Origin: DAHUYF01 sp963838385
GTDB taxonomy: Bacteria; Pseudomonadota; Alphaproteobacteria; ATCC43930; CGMCC-115725
NCBI GenBank assembly: GCA_963838385.1
Contig: CAWIRE010000013.1
Coordinates: 1 to 64,000 of the forward strand
Direction: 5' to 3'
Length of the DNA stretch: 64,000 bases
Shown here: piece after piece, positions 54,070 through 61,477 of the stretch
Position numbering within the stretch: position 1 is the first letter of the stretch
Layout of the letters: each line of letters starts with the position of its first letter
Position numbers and translations under genes: made by a program
Notes under the pieces: model-generated
What the model was told of the DNA's origin: nothing
Seen by the model: the letters and a program-made list of their open reading frames with translations, nothing else
Databases searched by the model: none

Positions 54070-54993
54070 ATGCGGGTCGCGATCATCGGTCAACAGGCGT
54101 TCGGCAAAGCGATGCTCGACGCCTTCCTCGCGCGCGGCGACACGGTTGCAGGCGTATTCGTCGCGCCCGAGCCACCTGGAGCCAGACCCGATCCGCTCGC
54201 CGCCGCCGCACGTGATCGGAACGTGCCGGTATTTCCGACCGCAAGCTATAGCGCGGCCGAAAGCAGCGATACATTGCGCCGGCTCGATGTCGATCTCGGC
54301 ATCATGGCCTACGTGGTGCAATTTGTGCCTCAGACCTTCTGTCAGGTACCGCGTCACGGTATCATTCAGTTCCATCCCTCGCTATTGCCGCAGCATCGCG
54401 GCCCCTCGTCGATCAACTGGCCGGTGATGCTCGGAAAATCTCGCACCGGTCTCACCATTTTTCGCCCGGTCGACGGGCTCGACGAGGGCCCCGTGATCCT
54501 GCAGAAGGAGGTGGCCATCGCTCCCGATGATACGGTGGCAAGCCTATACTTCGACAAGATCTTCCCGCTGGGTGTTACCGCACTTCTCGAAGCCGCCGAT
54601 CTCGTCATCTCCGGAAAGGCCGAGGAGCGCCGTCAAGACGAGAGTCAGGCCAGCTATGAGGGCTGGGTGCGCGAGGCCGAATCGCGGATCAACTGGGCGA
54701 ACCATGTGGACGCCGTGTACAACCTCATCCGCGGCTGCAATCCTTCACCCGCCGCCTGGACCACACACGGCGGCCGAAGGCTCTACCTCTTCGAGAGCCG
54801 GAAGATTCCGGCACGCCGCTTTTCCGAGGTGAAGGGACTAGCGCTGGGCCAGGTCGCGGCGGCGAGCGCCCAGAGCTTCACGATCCACGCACAAGGCGGA
54901 TTCATCGAGGTGCTACGATGCCGCTTTGACGATGGCAAGAAAATCTCAGCCGGCAACGCAGGCCTCGCTCCGGGCACGAAGCTCGGCACCTAG
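54070..54993 (+). CDS. Formyltransferase family protein (10-formyl-THF hydrolase/transferase type)
   Basis: A 307-residue homologue of methionyl-tRNA formyltransferase and the hydrolase domain of 10-formyltetrahydrofolate dehydrogenase. The catalytic HPSLLP motif is at 102-107 with His102 (preceding residues QF, as in the dehydrogenase hydrolase domain rather than the Asn-x-His of Fmt), and Asp138 lies in VDGLDEGPVILQKEV. A C-terminal Formyl_trans_C-like domain spans about 208-300 (INWANHVDAVYNLIRGCNPSPAAW). True Fmt has a longer N-terminal pattern, so this is probably a paralogue: a formate-releasing or sugar/amine formylating enzyme. The 54070 ATG is the natural start. Confidence 0.85.
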   Translation: MRVAIIGQQAFGKAMLDAFLARGDTVAGVFVAPEPPGARPDPLAAAARDRNVPVFPTASYSAAESSDTLRRLDVDLGIMAYVVQFVPQTFCQVPRHGIIQFHPSLLPQHRGPSSINWPVMLGKSRTGLTIFRPVDGLDEGPVILQKEVAIAPDDTVASLYFDKIFPLGVTALLEAADLVISGKAEERRQDESQASYEGWVREAESRINWANHVDAVYNLIRGCNPSPAAWTTHGGRRLYLFESRKIPARRFSEVKGLALGQVAAASAQSFTIHAQGGFIEVLRCRFDDGKKISAGNAGLAPGTKLGT

Positions 54994-55001
54994 GACGGCC
55001 C

Positions 55002-55769
55002 TCACTCGGCCAACGCCTCGGGATGCCACAGTAGAAACCGACGACGGATCAGTTCCATCGCCTTCACGAGGCCCGCGCCGACAATGGCGATAGCGACGAT
55101 GCCGGAAAAGACGCCCGGCGAATCGGCGAAGCGCATTTCCGTCATGATCGACCCGCCGAGGCCCTCTCCCCCCATCGCCATCTCGGCAACGATTTCGACA
55201 ATGAGCGAGATCGGCATCGCCACCTGCAGTCCCGTGAAGACCTGTGGCATCGAGGCTGGTAGCACGATCTCCAACAGCAGCTGACGGCGCCCGGCGCCGA
55301 GGCTGAGAGCCGACCACAGGAGAACACGCTCGACGCCATCGGCGGCGGCCCAGGACGCCACGATCACGGGAAAGACAGCGGAGAACGCGACCATAAGGAT
55401 CTTCGACGCGTCGAACACACCGAACCACAGAATGAAAACCGGCAAGAAGGCGATTTTCGGCATCGGCAGACCGATCGACACCAAGGGATCGAAGAACCAG
55501 CGCATGAGCGCAACGCGCGCAATCAAAATGCCCATGGCGATACCCAGGACCGCCGCCAACGCGAAGCCGGCAAAGGCACGATAGAGAGTGAGCGCCACGG
55601 CAAGGATCATGTCACCGGATATGATGTCCTGGTAAAGCCGTATCAGGACCGTCGAAAGCGGGGGCAGCAGGAAGGTCGAGACGATATGCGCCTGGGCAAA
55701 GCCCTGCCACAACACCAGCACAGCCACGATCGAAACCCAACCGAGCGCGGTGCGGCGGAGCGCCTTCAT
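55002..55769 (-). CDS. ABC transporter permease 2 (SsuC/TauC type)
   Basis: A 255-residue inner-membrane protein with about six helices (LGWVSIVAVLVLWQGFAQA, LALTLYRAFAGFALAAVLGIAMGILIARV, VSIGLPMPKIAFLPVFILWFGV). The EAA-like loop is in VERVLLWSALSLGAGRRQLLLEIVLPASMPQVFTG. It is the final gene of a second NitT/TauT-type importer operon and starts by ATGA overlap at 55769 with the preceding permease (MAGM at 55778 is the alternative start). It may form a heterodimer with that permease. Confidence 0.9.
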   Translation of the reverse strand: MKALRRTALGWVSIVAVLVLWQGFAQAHIVSTFLLPPLSTVLIRLYQDIISGDMILAVALTLYRAFAGFALAAVLGIAMGILIARVALMRWFFDPLVSIGLPMPKIAFLPVFILWFGVFDASKILMVAFSAVFPVIVASWAAADGVERVLLWSALSLGAGRRQLLLEIVLPASMPQVFTGLQVAMPISLIVEIVAEMAMGGEGLGGSIMTEMRFADSPGVFSGIVAIAIVGAGLVKAMELIRRRFLLWHPEALAE

Positions 55770-56509
55770 GCCCGCCATCGCAGCGCCCGGCCCATCAGCA
55801 ACAGATAGAGCCGGTCGGCGAAGAAGCCGACCGCCGAGACCGTGAGCACCCCGGCAAACATCGCATCGTAGGCGCCGGCTTCGCCGAAGGAGGAGATGAG
55901 ATAGCCCATCCCGCGCTGACTGATGAGCAGTTCGGCCGCAATCAGCAAGATGAAGGAAAGCGCCAAGGCATTGCGAATGCCGGCGAGGATCTCCGGCATG
56001 GCCGCCGGCACGATGACGTCCCAAAGCACTTCGCTCGGCCTGGCGCCGGCGGCTAGCGCCGACCAAATCAAGACATGCTCGACGCCACGCGCGCCATTGA
56101 ACGCGCCGATCACCACCGGCAAGAGGCAACCAAGAAAGACCGCGGCAATCTTGGAGGCCGCACCCAACCCGAACCAGAGGATCATCACCGGAATGAGCGC
56201 TGAGCGTGGCAAGGGATAAAGCACGCGTATCAATGGGTTGACCAGGATCTCAACCGGTCGGTACCACGCCATGAGAACGCCCAGGGCGACGCCCGTGATG
56301 ATCGCAAGCGCGAGCCCCGCCGTCAGATTCTGCAAGGAGGACAAGCCGTTGCGTGCGAGATCACCATCTCTCAACAGCTGAAGCCAGGCGCGTAGGACGG
56401 CGCTGAGCGGCGGCAGAGTATCAGGATCGATAAGACCGAGGCGCGGTATTGCCTCCCATGCAATCGCCAACAGCAGCAGCGGCGCGTAGCGTATAAGCGC
56501 GGCCCTCAT
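55766..56509 (-). CDS. ABC transporter permease 1 (SsuC/TauC type)
   Basis: A 247-residue permease with helices RYAPLLLLAIAWEAIPRLGL, LTAGLALAIITGVALGVLMAW, LIPVMILWFGLGAASKIAAVFLGCLLPVVIGAF and VEHVLIWSALAAGARPSEVLWDVIVPAAMPEI (EAA loop). ATG 56509 overlaps the ATPase stop by ATGA. Two permeases in one operon imply a heterodimeric channel; SsuC/TauC-type importers normally have one permease gene. Confidence 0.9.
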   Translation of the reverse strand: MRAALIRYAPLLLLAIAWEAIPRLGLIDPDTLPPLSAVLRAWLQLLRDGDLARNGLSSLQNLTAGLALAIITGVALGVLMAWYRPVEILVNPLIRVLYPLPRSALIPVMILWFGLGAASKIAAVFLGCLLPVVIGAFNGARGVEHVLIWSALAAGARPSEVLWDVIVPAAMPEILAGIRNALALSFILLIAAELLISQRGMGYLISSFGEAGAYDAMFAGVLTVSAVGFFADRLYLLLMGRALRWRA

Positions 56510-57297
56510 CGATCGCGCTTCTCCTGCGCCAACATCGCTTCGCCGCGCACCAGGCCCCAAAGATGCTCGACCTTGTCCGCGAAGGCGCGAGTGGCGGCAA
56601 GCCCGGGCCCCTTTTCGCCGGCAAAGCGAGTATCAACGATCTCCTTGATGCGACCCGGGCGGGCAGACATGACCGCGACGCGGTCCGCAAGATAGACCGC
56701 TTCGCGGACATCGTGGGTAACGAACACCACGGTCTTGGGTGCACGCCGAATGATCGCGAGCAATTCCTCATGCATGAGCGCGCGAGTCTGGGCGTCGAGA
56801 GCTCCGAAAGGCTCATCCATCAGCAGGATGGCGGGATCGACGGCGAGCGTGCGAGCTATGGCGACGCGCTGCTTCATCCCGCCGGAGAGTTGCGCGGGGT
56901 AGCTATCGTCAAATCCTTCAAGGTGTACGAGTTCGATCAACTCGCGTGCACGCCTCTCGCGCTCGGCACGCGGCCATCGCTGCTTTTCCAGTCCATAAAG
57001 AATATTCTGTCGCACCGTCTTCCAAGGATAGAGCGCGAAATTCTGGAAGACGATGCCGCGATCGGGACCAGGCGCCATCACCGGCTTTCCTGCAACGCGG
57101 ATGGCACCCGCTTCGACCGGCAGGAAACCGCCGAGCAGATAGAGCAGCGTGCTCTTGCCGCAGCCGCTCGGCCCGAGCAGCGCCATGAACTCGCGCTCGC
57201 GGACTTCGAGAGAGACACGCTCCAGGGCAAGCACCGGCGCGCCGCGTGGTGGCCGGTAGGTGTGACACACTTCCTCGAAGGAGATACCCATCTTCAT
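56506..57297 (-). CDS. ABC transporter ATP-binding protein (SsuB/TauB type)
   Basis: A 263-residue ATPase. Walker A is LGPSGCGKST, the Q-loop FQNFALYPWKTV, the signature LSGGMKQRVAIARTL, Walker B ILLMDEPFGALD and the switch FVTHDVREA. The APVLALERVSLEV start and SARPGRIKEIV tail are typical of nitrate/sulfonate-type transporters. Start uncertain: ATG 57297 is used, although the open frame reaches 57321 where TTGA overlaps the binding-protein stop. It is an operon gene between the binding protein and two permeases. Confidence 0.92.
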   Translation of the reverse strand: MKMGISFEEVCHTYRPPRGAPVLALERVSLEVREREFMALLGPSGCGKSTLLYLLGGFLPVEAGAIRVAGKPVMAPGPDRGIVFQNFALYPWKTVRQNILYGLEKQRWPRAERERRARELIELVHLEGFDDSYPAQLSGGMKQRVAIARTLAVDPAILLMDEPFGALDAQTRALMHEELLAIIRRAPKTVVFVTHDVREAVYLADRVAVMSARPGRIKEIVDTRFAGEKGPGLAATRAFADKVEHLWGLVRGEAMLAQEKRDR

Positions 57298-57317
57298 CAC
57301 GCCGTTCACGCGTCCTC

Positions 57318-58326
57318 TCAATCGCGTCGTCGCGCCGCCTCCTCGACCAGAGAGAGATCGGAATATTTGCCGACATCGATCGAAAGCGCGAGCAGCCCCA
57401 ATTCCTTCTGCACATTCAGATTGTTCTGCAGGGCCTTGAGGTTGGGAATGACGTCCGGGTCGCGGTAGTAGTCGCGCTTGCTGAAGACCCAGTCTTCATA
57501 GGCGCTAGCCGGCTGCCGCGTCACAGAAGCCAGAATTTCGACGGCTTCAACTCGATGGGCCGGATCGTAAAGCCAACGCATCGCACGGCGCCAATCTTCG
57601 AAAAAATCGACGAGCACATCATGGTGCGCGCTGAGGAACCCCTGACGCGCCGCCATCAGCGTCGTCTGAAGTCTCGCCCATGGCGTCCTTCATGGTGAAT
57701 AGCGTGCGCACCTTCCCGGTCTTCTTGGCGATCAGCGCAAACGGCATGACCATCCCGGCCAGGTCCACCTTCTTCTCTCCAAGCGCCGCCGCCATATTGG
57801 GAAATTGCACCTCCACGATCTGGTAGTCGCGCTTGTCCCGAAGCCCGTGATCCCTCAGGATCTTGCGCAACGCCATGTCGACGGCGCCGCCGATACCGTT
57901 GGTGGCGAGCACCTTGCCCCTGAGGTCTTCGACGGTGTGGATTGGACTATCGGAGCGAACCAGGTATTCGTTGGCATAATAGTCGTCGATCCCGTCCTGG
58001 TAGAGATCGCCGATGGCTCGAAGATCGTCCATATGCGCGTTCTGGATGGCGAGGCCGAACGAGGAAAAAGCCAGCGCAGCAATATCGAGTTCGCCCGCCG
58101 CCAGCGCAGTGATCTGGGGAGCGCTCCCGCGGAAATGGATGAGCTGGACAGTGTAGGATTTTCCGTAGTGCGTCAGCAGCTCCGGCCTGGCGAAAATGAT
58201 CGCGGTAAGCTGACCCGGAACTACCGCCCAGCCGATGCGAAGCTCGAGCGGCTCCGCCGATCGAGCCGCGGACGCCACGGTCATTAGCAACGCGATTGCC
58301 GCAGTCAGCCGCGCCCCTCCCCTCAT
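57318..58326 (-). pseudogene. NitT/TauT-type ABC substrate-binding protein, broken by a one-base frameshift
   Basis: Periplasmic binding protein of the second importer, starting MRGGARLTAAIALLMTVASAARSAEP with a signal peptide. The mature domain begins LELRIGWAVVPGQLTAIIFARP, then GELDIAALAFSSFGLAIQNA and LRGKVLATNGIGGAVDMAL, all typical of NMT1-type proteins. At about 57669 the frame gains one base after VRTLFTMKDAMGE. The protein continues as TTLMAARQGFLSAHHDVLVDFFEDWR and ends EEAARRRD. Deleting one T restores about 335 residues. The ATG at 58326 follows GGCGGA. Sequencing error or recent decay cannot be told apart. Confidence 0.85.
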
Positions 58327-58522
58327 TGTCCGCCTGCCTCCGCCGTTCCGCCACCTTATCGGTCGATCACCAGCGATAACCGGGGTGGTTTCTCCTGGCA
58401 TATCCGCATGGAGAGCCACAGATGTCAACCGGCCCCCTTTGTGCCGGCACGACGGCGGTGCGGACGCTGGACAGAGGCATGGACGGAAAGGCAGGATCGC
58501 GGGTCACCCTGAGGAGGTCTTC
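58327..58522. promoter_or_regulatory. Divergent control region between the ABC importer and the molybdenum hydroxylase genes
   Basis: A 196-bp gap between divergently transcribed genes. It must hold both promoters, but no -10/-35 pair stands out. GAGGAGG at 58511-58517 is the ribosome site of the rightward gene. Confidence 0.4.
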
Positions 58523-60904
58523 GTGCGTGAGTTCGATCTGGGCCGTGCCGTACCGCGAGTCGAAGACTTCCAGCTTTTGCGCGGCCGGGGACGGTATACC
58601 GACGACATCGTGTTGCCACGGCAAGCGCACCTCTATGTCCTGCGCTCTCCGCATGCCGCAGCGCGCATCCGCACCATCGACCTGGGTGCCGCTGCTGCCG
58701 CGCCGGGCGTCATCACCATCCTCACCGGAAGGGATGCCGATCAAGACGGGCTTGGTACCTTCTCCTCCGCAGTTCAGCGCAAGGGACGCGACGGTACGGC
58801 CAATTTCGTTCCGCCCTATCGCGTTCTCGCGTCCGATCGCGTGCGCCACGTCGGCGAGCCCGTGGCCGCCATCATCGCCGAAACCCTAGCCGAAGCCAAG
58901 GATGCCGCGGAACTCGTCGAGATCGATTGGGAGATCCTGCCCTCCGTCACCGATACCGCCTCCGCCTCTCTGCCGGGTTCCCCCGCAGTGTGGGACGAGG
59001 TCGCGGACAATGCCTGCTTCGTCCATCAGCTGGGCGACAAGGCCGCGGTTGATGTCGCGTTCGGCCGAGCCAAGCATGTCATAGCCCAACGCCTTCGAAT
59101 CAGCCGGGTTGCGGCAAATCCGATGGAAGGACGAACCGCGCTCGGCGTGTATGACGAACGCGAGGAGCGCTACACGCTTTACGCAGGGCTTCAAGGCGTC
59201 CACCGCACGCGCGTCGAGCTTGCGACCCATATCTTCAAGCTTCCGGCCAGCCGTTTTCGCGTGATTTCACCTGATGTCGGGGGCGGCTTCGGGATGAAGG
59301 GCAGCGCGTTTCCAGAGCTGGCCCTCGTTCTATGGTTGGCCCGGCGCATCGGCCGACCGGTCAAATGGGTGGGCGAGCGCAGCGAAAGCTTCATCGCCGA
59401 TCATCACGCTCGCGACAACGTCTCCGACGTGGCCTTGGCGCTCGACGAGAAGGGCAGGTTCCTGGCGTTGCGCGTCAATACCATCGCTAATCTCGGAGCG
59501 TTTCTCGCCACCATGGGTGTGCATGTGGCGACCAACAATCTCGGCGGCCTCGCCGGTACTTACACCACCCCCCACATCCACGTAACAGTGACGGGGGTAT
59601 TCTCCAATACCAACGCCACCTGCCCCTATCGCGGCGCCGGCAGGCCGGAAGCGTCCTACTGTCTCGAGCGCGTTATCGACATTGCCGCGCGTGAGATCGG
59701 AATTGACCCCGTCGAACTGCGACGGCGCAACATGATCCCGCCGCAGGCCATGCCGTACAAGACCGGCTTGACCTTCACTTACGACAGCGGCGACTTTGAA
59801 AAGACGCTCGACATGGCGCTCGAACTCGCGGATTGGACGGGCGTCGCCGCGCGCCGTGCCGAGGCGGAAGACCGAGGCAAGCTCTACGGTGCGGGCCTCG
59901 CCAGCGTCATCGAAATCGCCGGCGGACCCGCCGAGTTTCCGCTCGAGGAAGCAATCGAGATTCGCTTCGATCCCACGGGTCACGTTGCCGTTCTCGCGGG
60001 GACGCATTCGCACGGACAGGGTCACGAGACCATGTACCGTCAATTCGCGGGTCACCTGCTGGGCCTACCACCGGAGCGCGTGCGCGTACTCTATGGCGAC
60101 ACCGACGCCGTCTTCCACGGGCGTGGCACCTTCGGTTCGCGGTCAGCGAGCGTGGGCGGCGCGGCCTTCGTTGTCGCGGCGCGAAAGATCATCGAAAAGG
60201 GCAAGCTCATAGCTGCTCATCTGCTCGAGGCCTCCGCGCTTGACATCACGTTCGCTGACGGACGCTTCACTGTCGAGGGCACTGACAGATTAGTCGATCT
60301 GACCGATGTGGCGACAGCCTCCTTCGTCCCGCAGCGCATGCCGCGCGGCTTGGAGCTAGGCCTCGATGCTCAAGCTGTCGTGACGCCGCCCGGTCCAACC
60401 TTTCCCAATGGCTGCCACGCCTGCGAGGTCGAGATCGACCCGGAGACGGGGGCGGCAAAGATCGTGCGCTATACGGTCGTCGACGATGTGGGGCGCGTGG
60501 TCAACCCGCTGCTCCTCAAAGGACAGATCCATGGCGGGATCGCTCAAGGCGCAGGACAGGCGCTGTGCGAAACTCTGATCTATGACCGCGACAGCGGCCA
60601 GCTCCTCACCGGGTCCTTCATGGACTACTGCATGCCGCGCGCTGCCGATCTGCCGTCCATTGCCGTTGGCAGTAACGAGGTGCCAGCCAAGACCAATCCC
60701 TTGGGCATCAAAGGGGCGGGCGAAGCCGGCACGGTGGGGGCACTGCCAGCGGTCCTCAATGCCATCAATGACGCTCTCAGCCCACTGGGCATTCGACATT
60801 TCGATATGCCGGCGACGCCGGAGCGGCTGTGGCGGGCGATAAGCGACGCCAAGGCAAAAAAAATCCCCCTCTCCCGTGAGGGAGAGGGGGAAGAAGCCGG
60901 CTGA
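58523..60904 (+). CDS. Xanthine dehydrogenase/CoxL-type molybdopterin large subunit
   Basis: A 793-residue molybdenum hydroxylase catalytic subunit, cytoplasmic (no signal peptide). It begins VREFDLGRAVPRVEDFQLLRGRGRYTDDI. The Mo-site loop reads PYRGAGR (368-374), the form seen in non-CO (form II) relatives rather than the AYRCSFR of true CO dehydrogenase, and the catalytic glutamate is Glu734 in GIKGAGEAG. The GTG start at 58523 follows GAGGAGG by 5 nt. No FAD-binding coxM-like gene is adjacent. The last 15 or so residues are encoded by a perfect hairpin repeat, so the natural end may be earlier. The oxidised substrate is unknown. Confidence 0.92.
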   Translation: MREFDLGRAVPRVEDFQLLRGRGRYTDDIVLPRQAHLYVLRSPHAAARIRTIDLGAAAAAPGVITILTGRDADQDGLGTFSSAVQRKGRDGTANFVPPYRVLASDRVRHVGEPVAAIIAETLAEAKDAAELVEIDWEILPSVTDTASASLPGSPAVWDEVADNACFVHQLGDKAAVDVAFGRAKHVIAQRLRISRVAANPMEGRTALGVYDEREERYTLYAGLQGVHRTRVELATHIFKLPASRFRVISPDVGGGFGMKGSAFPELALVLWLARRIGRPVKWVGERSESFIADHHARDNVSDVALALDEKGRFLALRVNTIANLGAFLATMGVHVATNNLGGLAGTYTTPHIHVTVTGVFSNTNATCPYRGAGRPEASYCLERVIDIAAREIGIDPVELRRRNMIPPQAMPYKTGLTFTYDSGDFEKTLDMALELADWTGVAARRAEAEDRGKLYGAGLASVIEIAGGPAEFPLEEAIEIRFDPTGHVAVLAGTHSHGQGHETMYRQFAGHLLGLPPERVRVLYGDTDAVFHGRGTFGSRSASVGGAAFVVAARKIIEKGKLIAAHLLEASALDITFADGRFTVEGTDRLVDLTDVATASFVPQRMPRGLELGLDAQAVVTPPGPTFPNGCHACEVEIDPETGAAKIVRYTVVDDVGRVVNPLLLKGQIHGGIAQGAGQALCETLIYDRDSGQLLTGSFMDYCMPRAADLPSIAVGSNEVPAKTNPLGIKGAGEAGTVGALPAVLNAINDALSPLGIRHFDMPATPERLWRAISDAKAKKIPLSREGEGEEAG
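60855..60890. repeat. Perfect hairpin CCCCCTCTCCC-GTGA-GGGAGAGGGGG with A-tract
   Basis: An 11-bp perfect inverted repeat at 60865-60875 and 60880-60890, preceded by eight As at 60856-60863. It overlaps the 3' end of the CoxL-like gene and is in frame (IPLSREGEGEE). On the minus strand it would be a typical terminator (hairpin then T-run), but no leftward gene ends here. It resembles the short dispersed palindromes found in GC-rich proteobacterial genomes. Confidence 0.7.
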
Positions 60905-61006
60905 TAGCGTGCAGCCGGCCGCGCTGGTCGATTACCGGTGCGCGGTCGTTCCGCAGCCGGGTGCGCTATTGTACGCTAGGCAGACGATACTTCGGGAGAA
61001 CACACC

Positions 61007-61477
61007 TTGACCGATGTCATTGAGCTCACCGTCAACGGCAGGACGCACCAACTCGAGGTCGCGCCCGAGACGCCACTGCTCTACGTGCTCCGCAACGATC
61101 TCGCGCTCAACGGCGCTAAGTTCGGGTGTGGCCTCGCGCAATGCGGCGCCTGTACTGTTCTAGTGGACGGAAAGCCGGTACGGTCTTGCTCCTATCCTGT
61201 CGACACGGCTCAGGGTAAGCGGGTCACCACGATCGAAGGCCTCGGCACGGTGGAGAAGCCGCATCCCGTGCAAAAGGCGTTCATCGAAGAACAAGCAGCA
61301 CAATGCGGTTATTGCATCAATGGGATGGTCATGACCGCCGCGGCTTTGCTCACCCGCAATTCGCGTCCGGACGATACCGCGATCCGCCAGGCGCTCGCCG
61401 GCAATCTCTGTCGTTGCGGTACGCATGCACGCATCCTTCGGGCGATCAGTCGCGCGGCGAAGGAGATGGCTCGATGA
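61007..61477 (+). CDS. 2Fe-2S subunit of a molybdenum hydroxylase (CoxS/IorA-like)
   Basis: A 156-residue iron-sulfur subunit passing electrons from the Mo site. The plant-type cluster ligands are Cys41, Cys46, Cys49 and Cys61 (GCGLAQCGACTVLVDGKPV then SCSYPV), and the second cluster ligands Cys100, Cys103, Cys135 and Cys137 (QCGYCINGM, LCRCGTHARIL). The start is TTG at 61007, 8 nt after GGGAGA. It overlaps the following IorB-like gene by ATGA, so the two are probably one enzyme. It could also serve the upstream CoxL-like protein. Confidence 0.93.
   Translation: MTDVIELTVNGRTHQLEVAPETPLLYVLRNDLALNGAKFGCGLAQCGACTVLVDGKPVRSCSYPVDTAQGKRVTTIEGLGTVEKPHPVQKAFIEEQAAQCGYCINGMVMTAAALLTRNSRPDDTAIRQALAGNLCRCGTHARILRAISRAAKEMAR

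Noticed and set aside
58523..60904. CO dehydrogenase large subunit (coxL form I)
   Set aside because: The active-site loop is PYRGAGR, lacking the AYRCSFR motif with the Cys that binds copper; no coxM is present.
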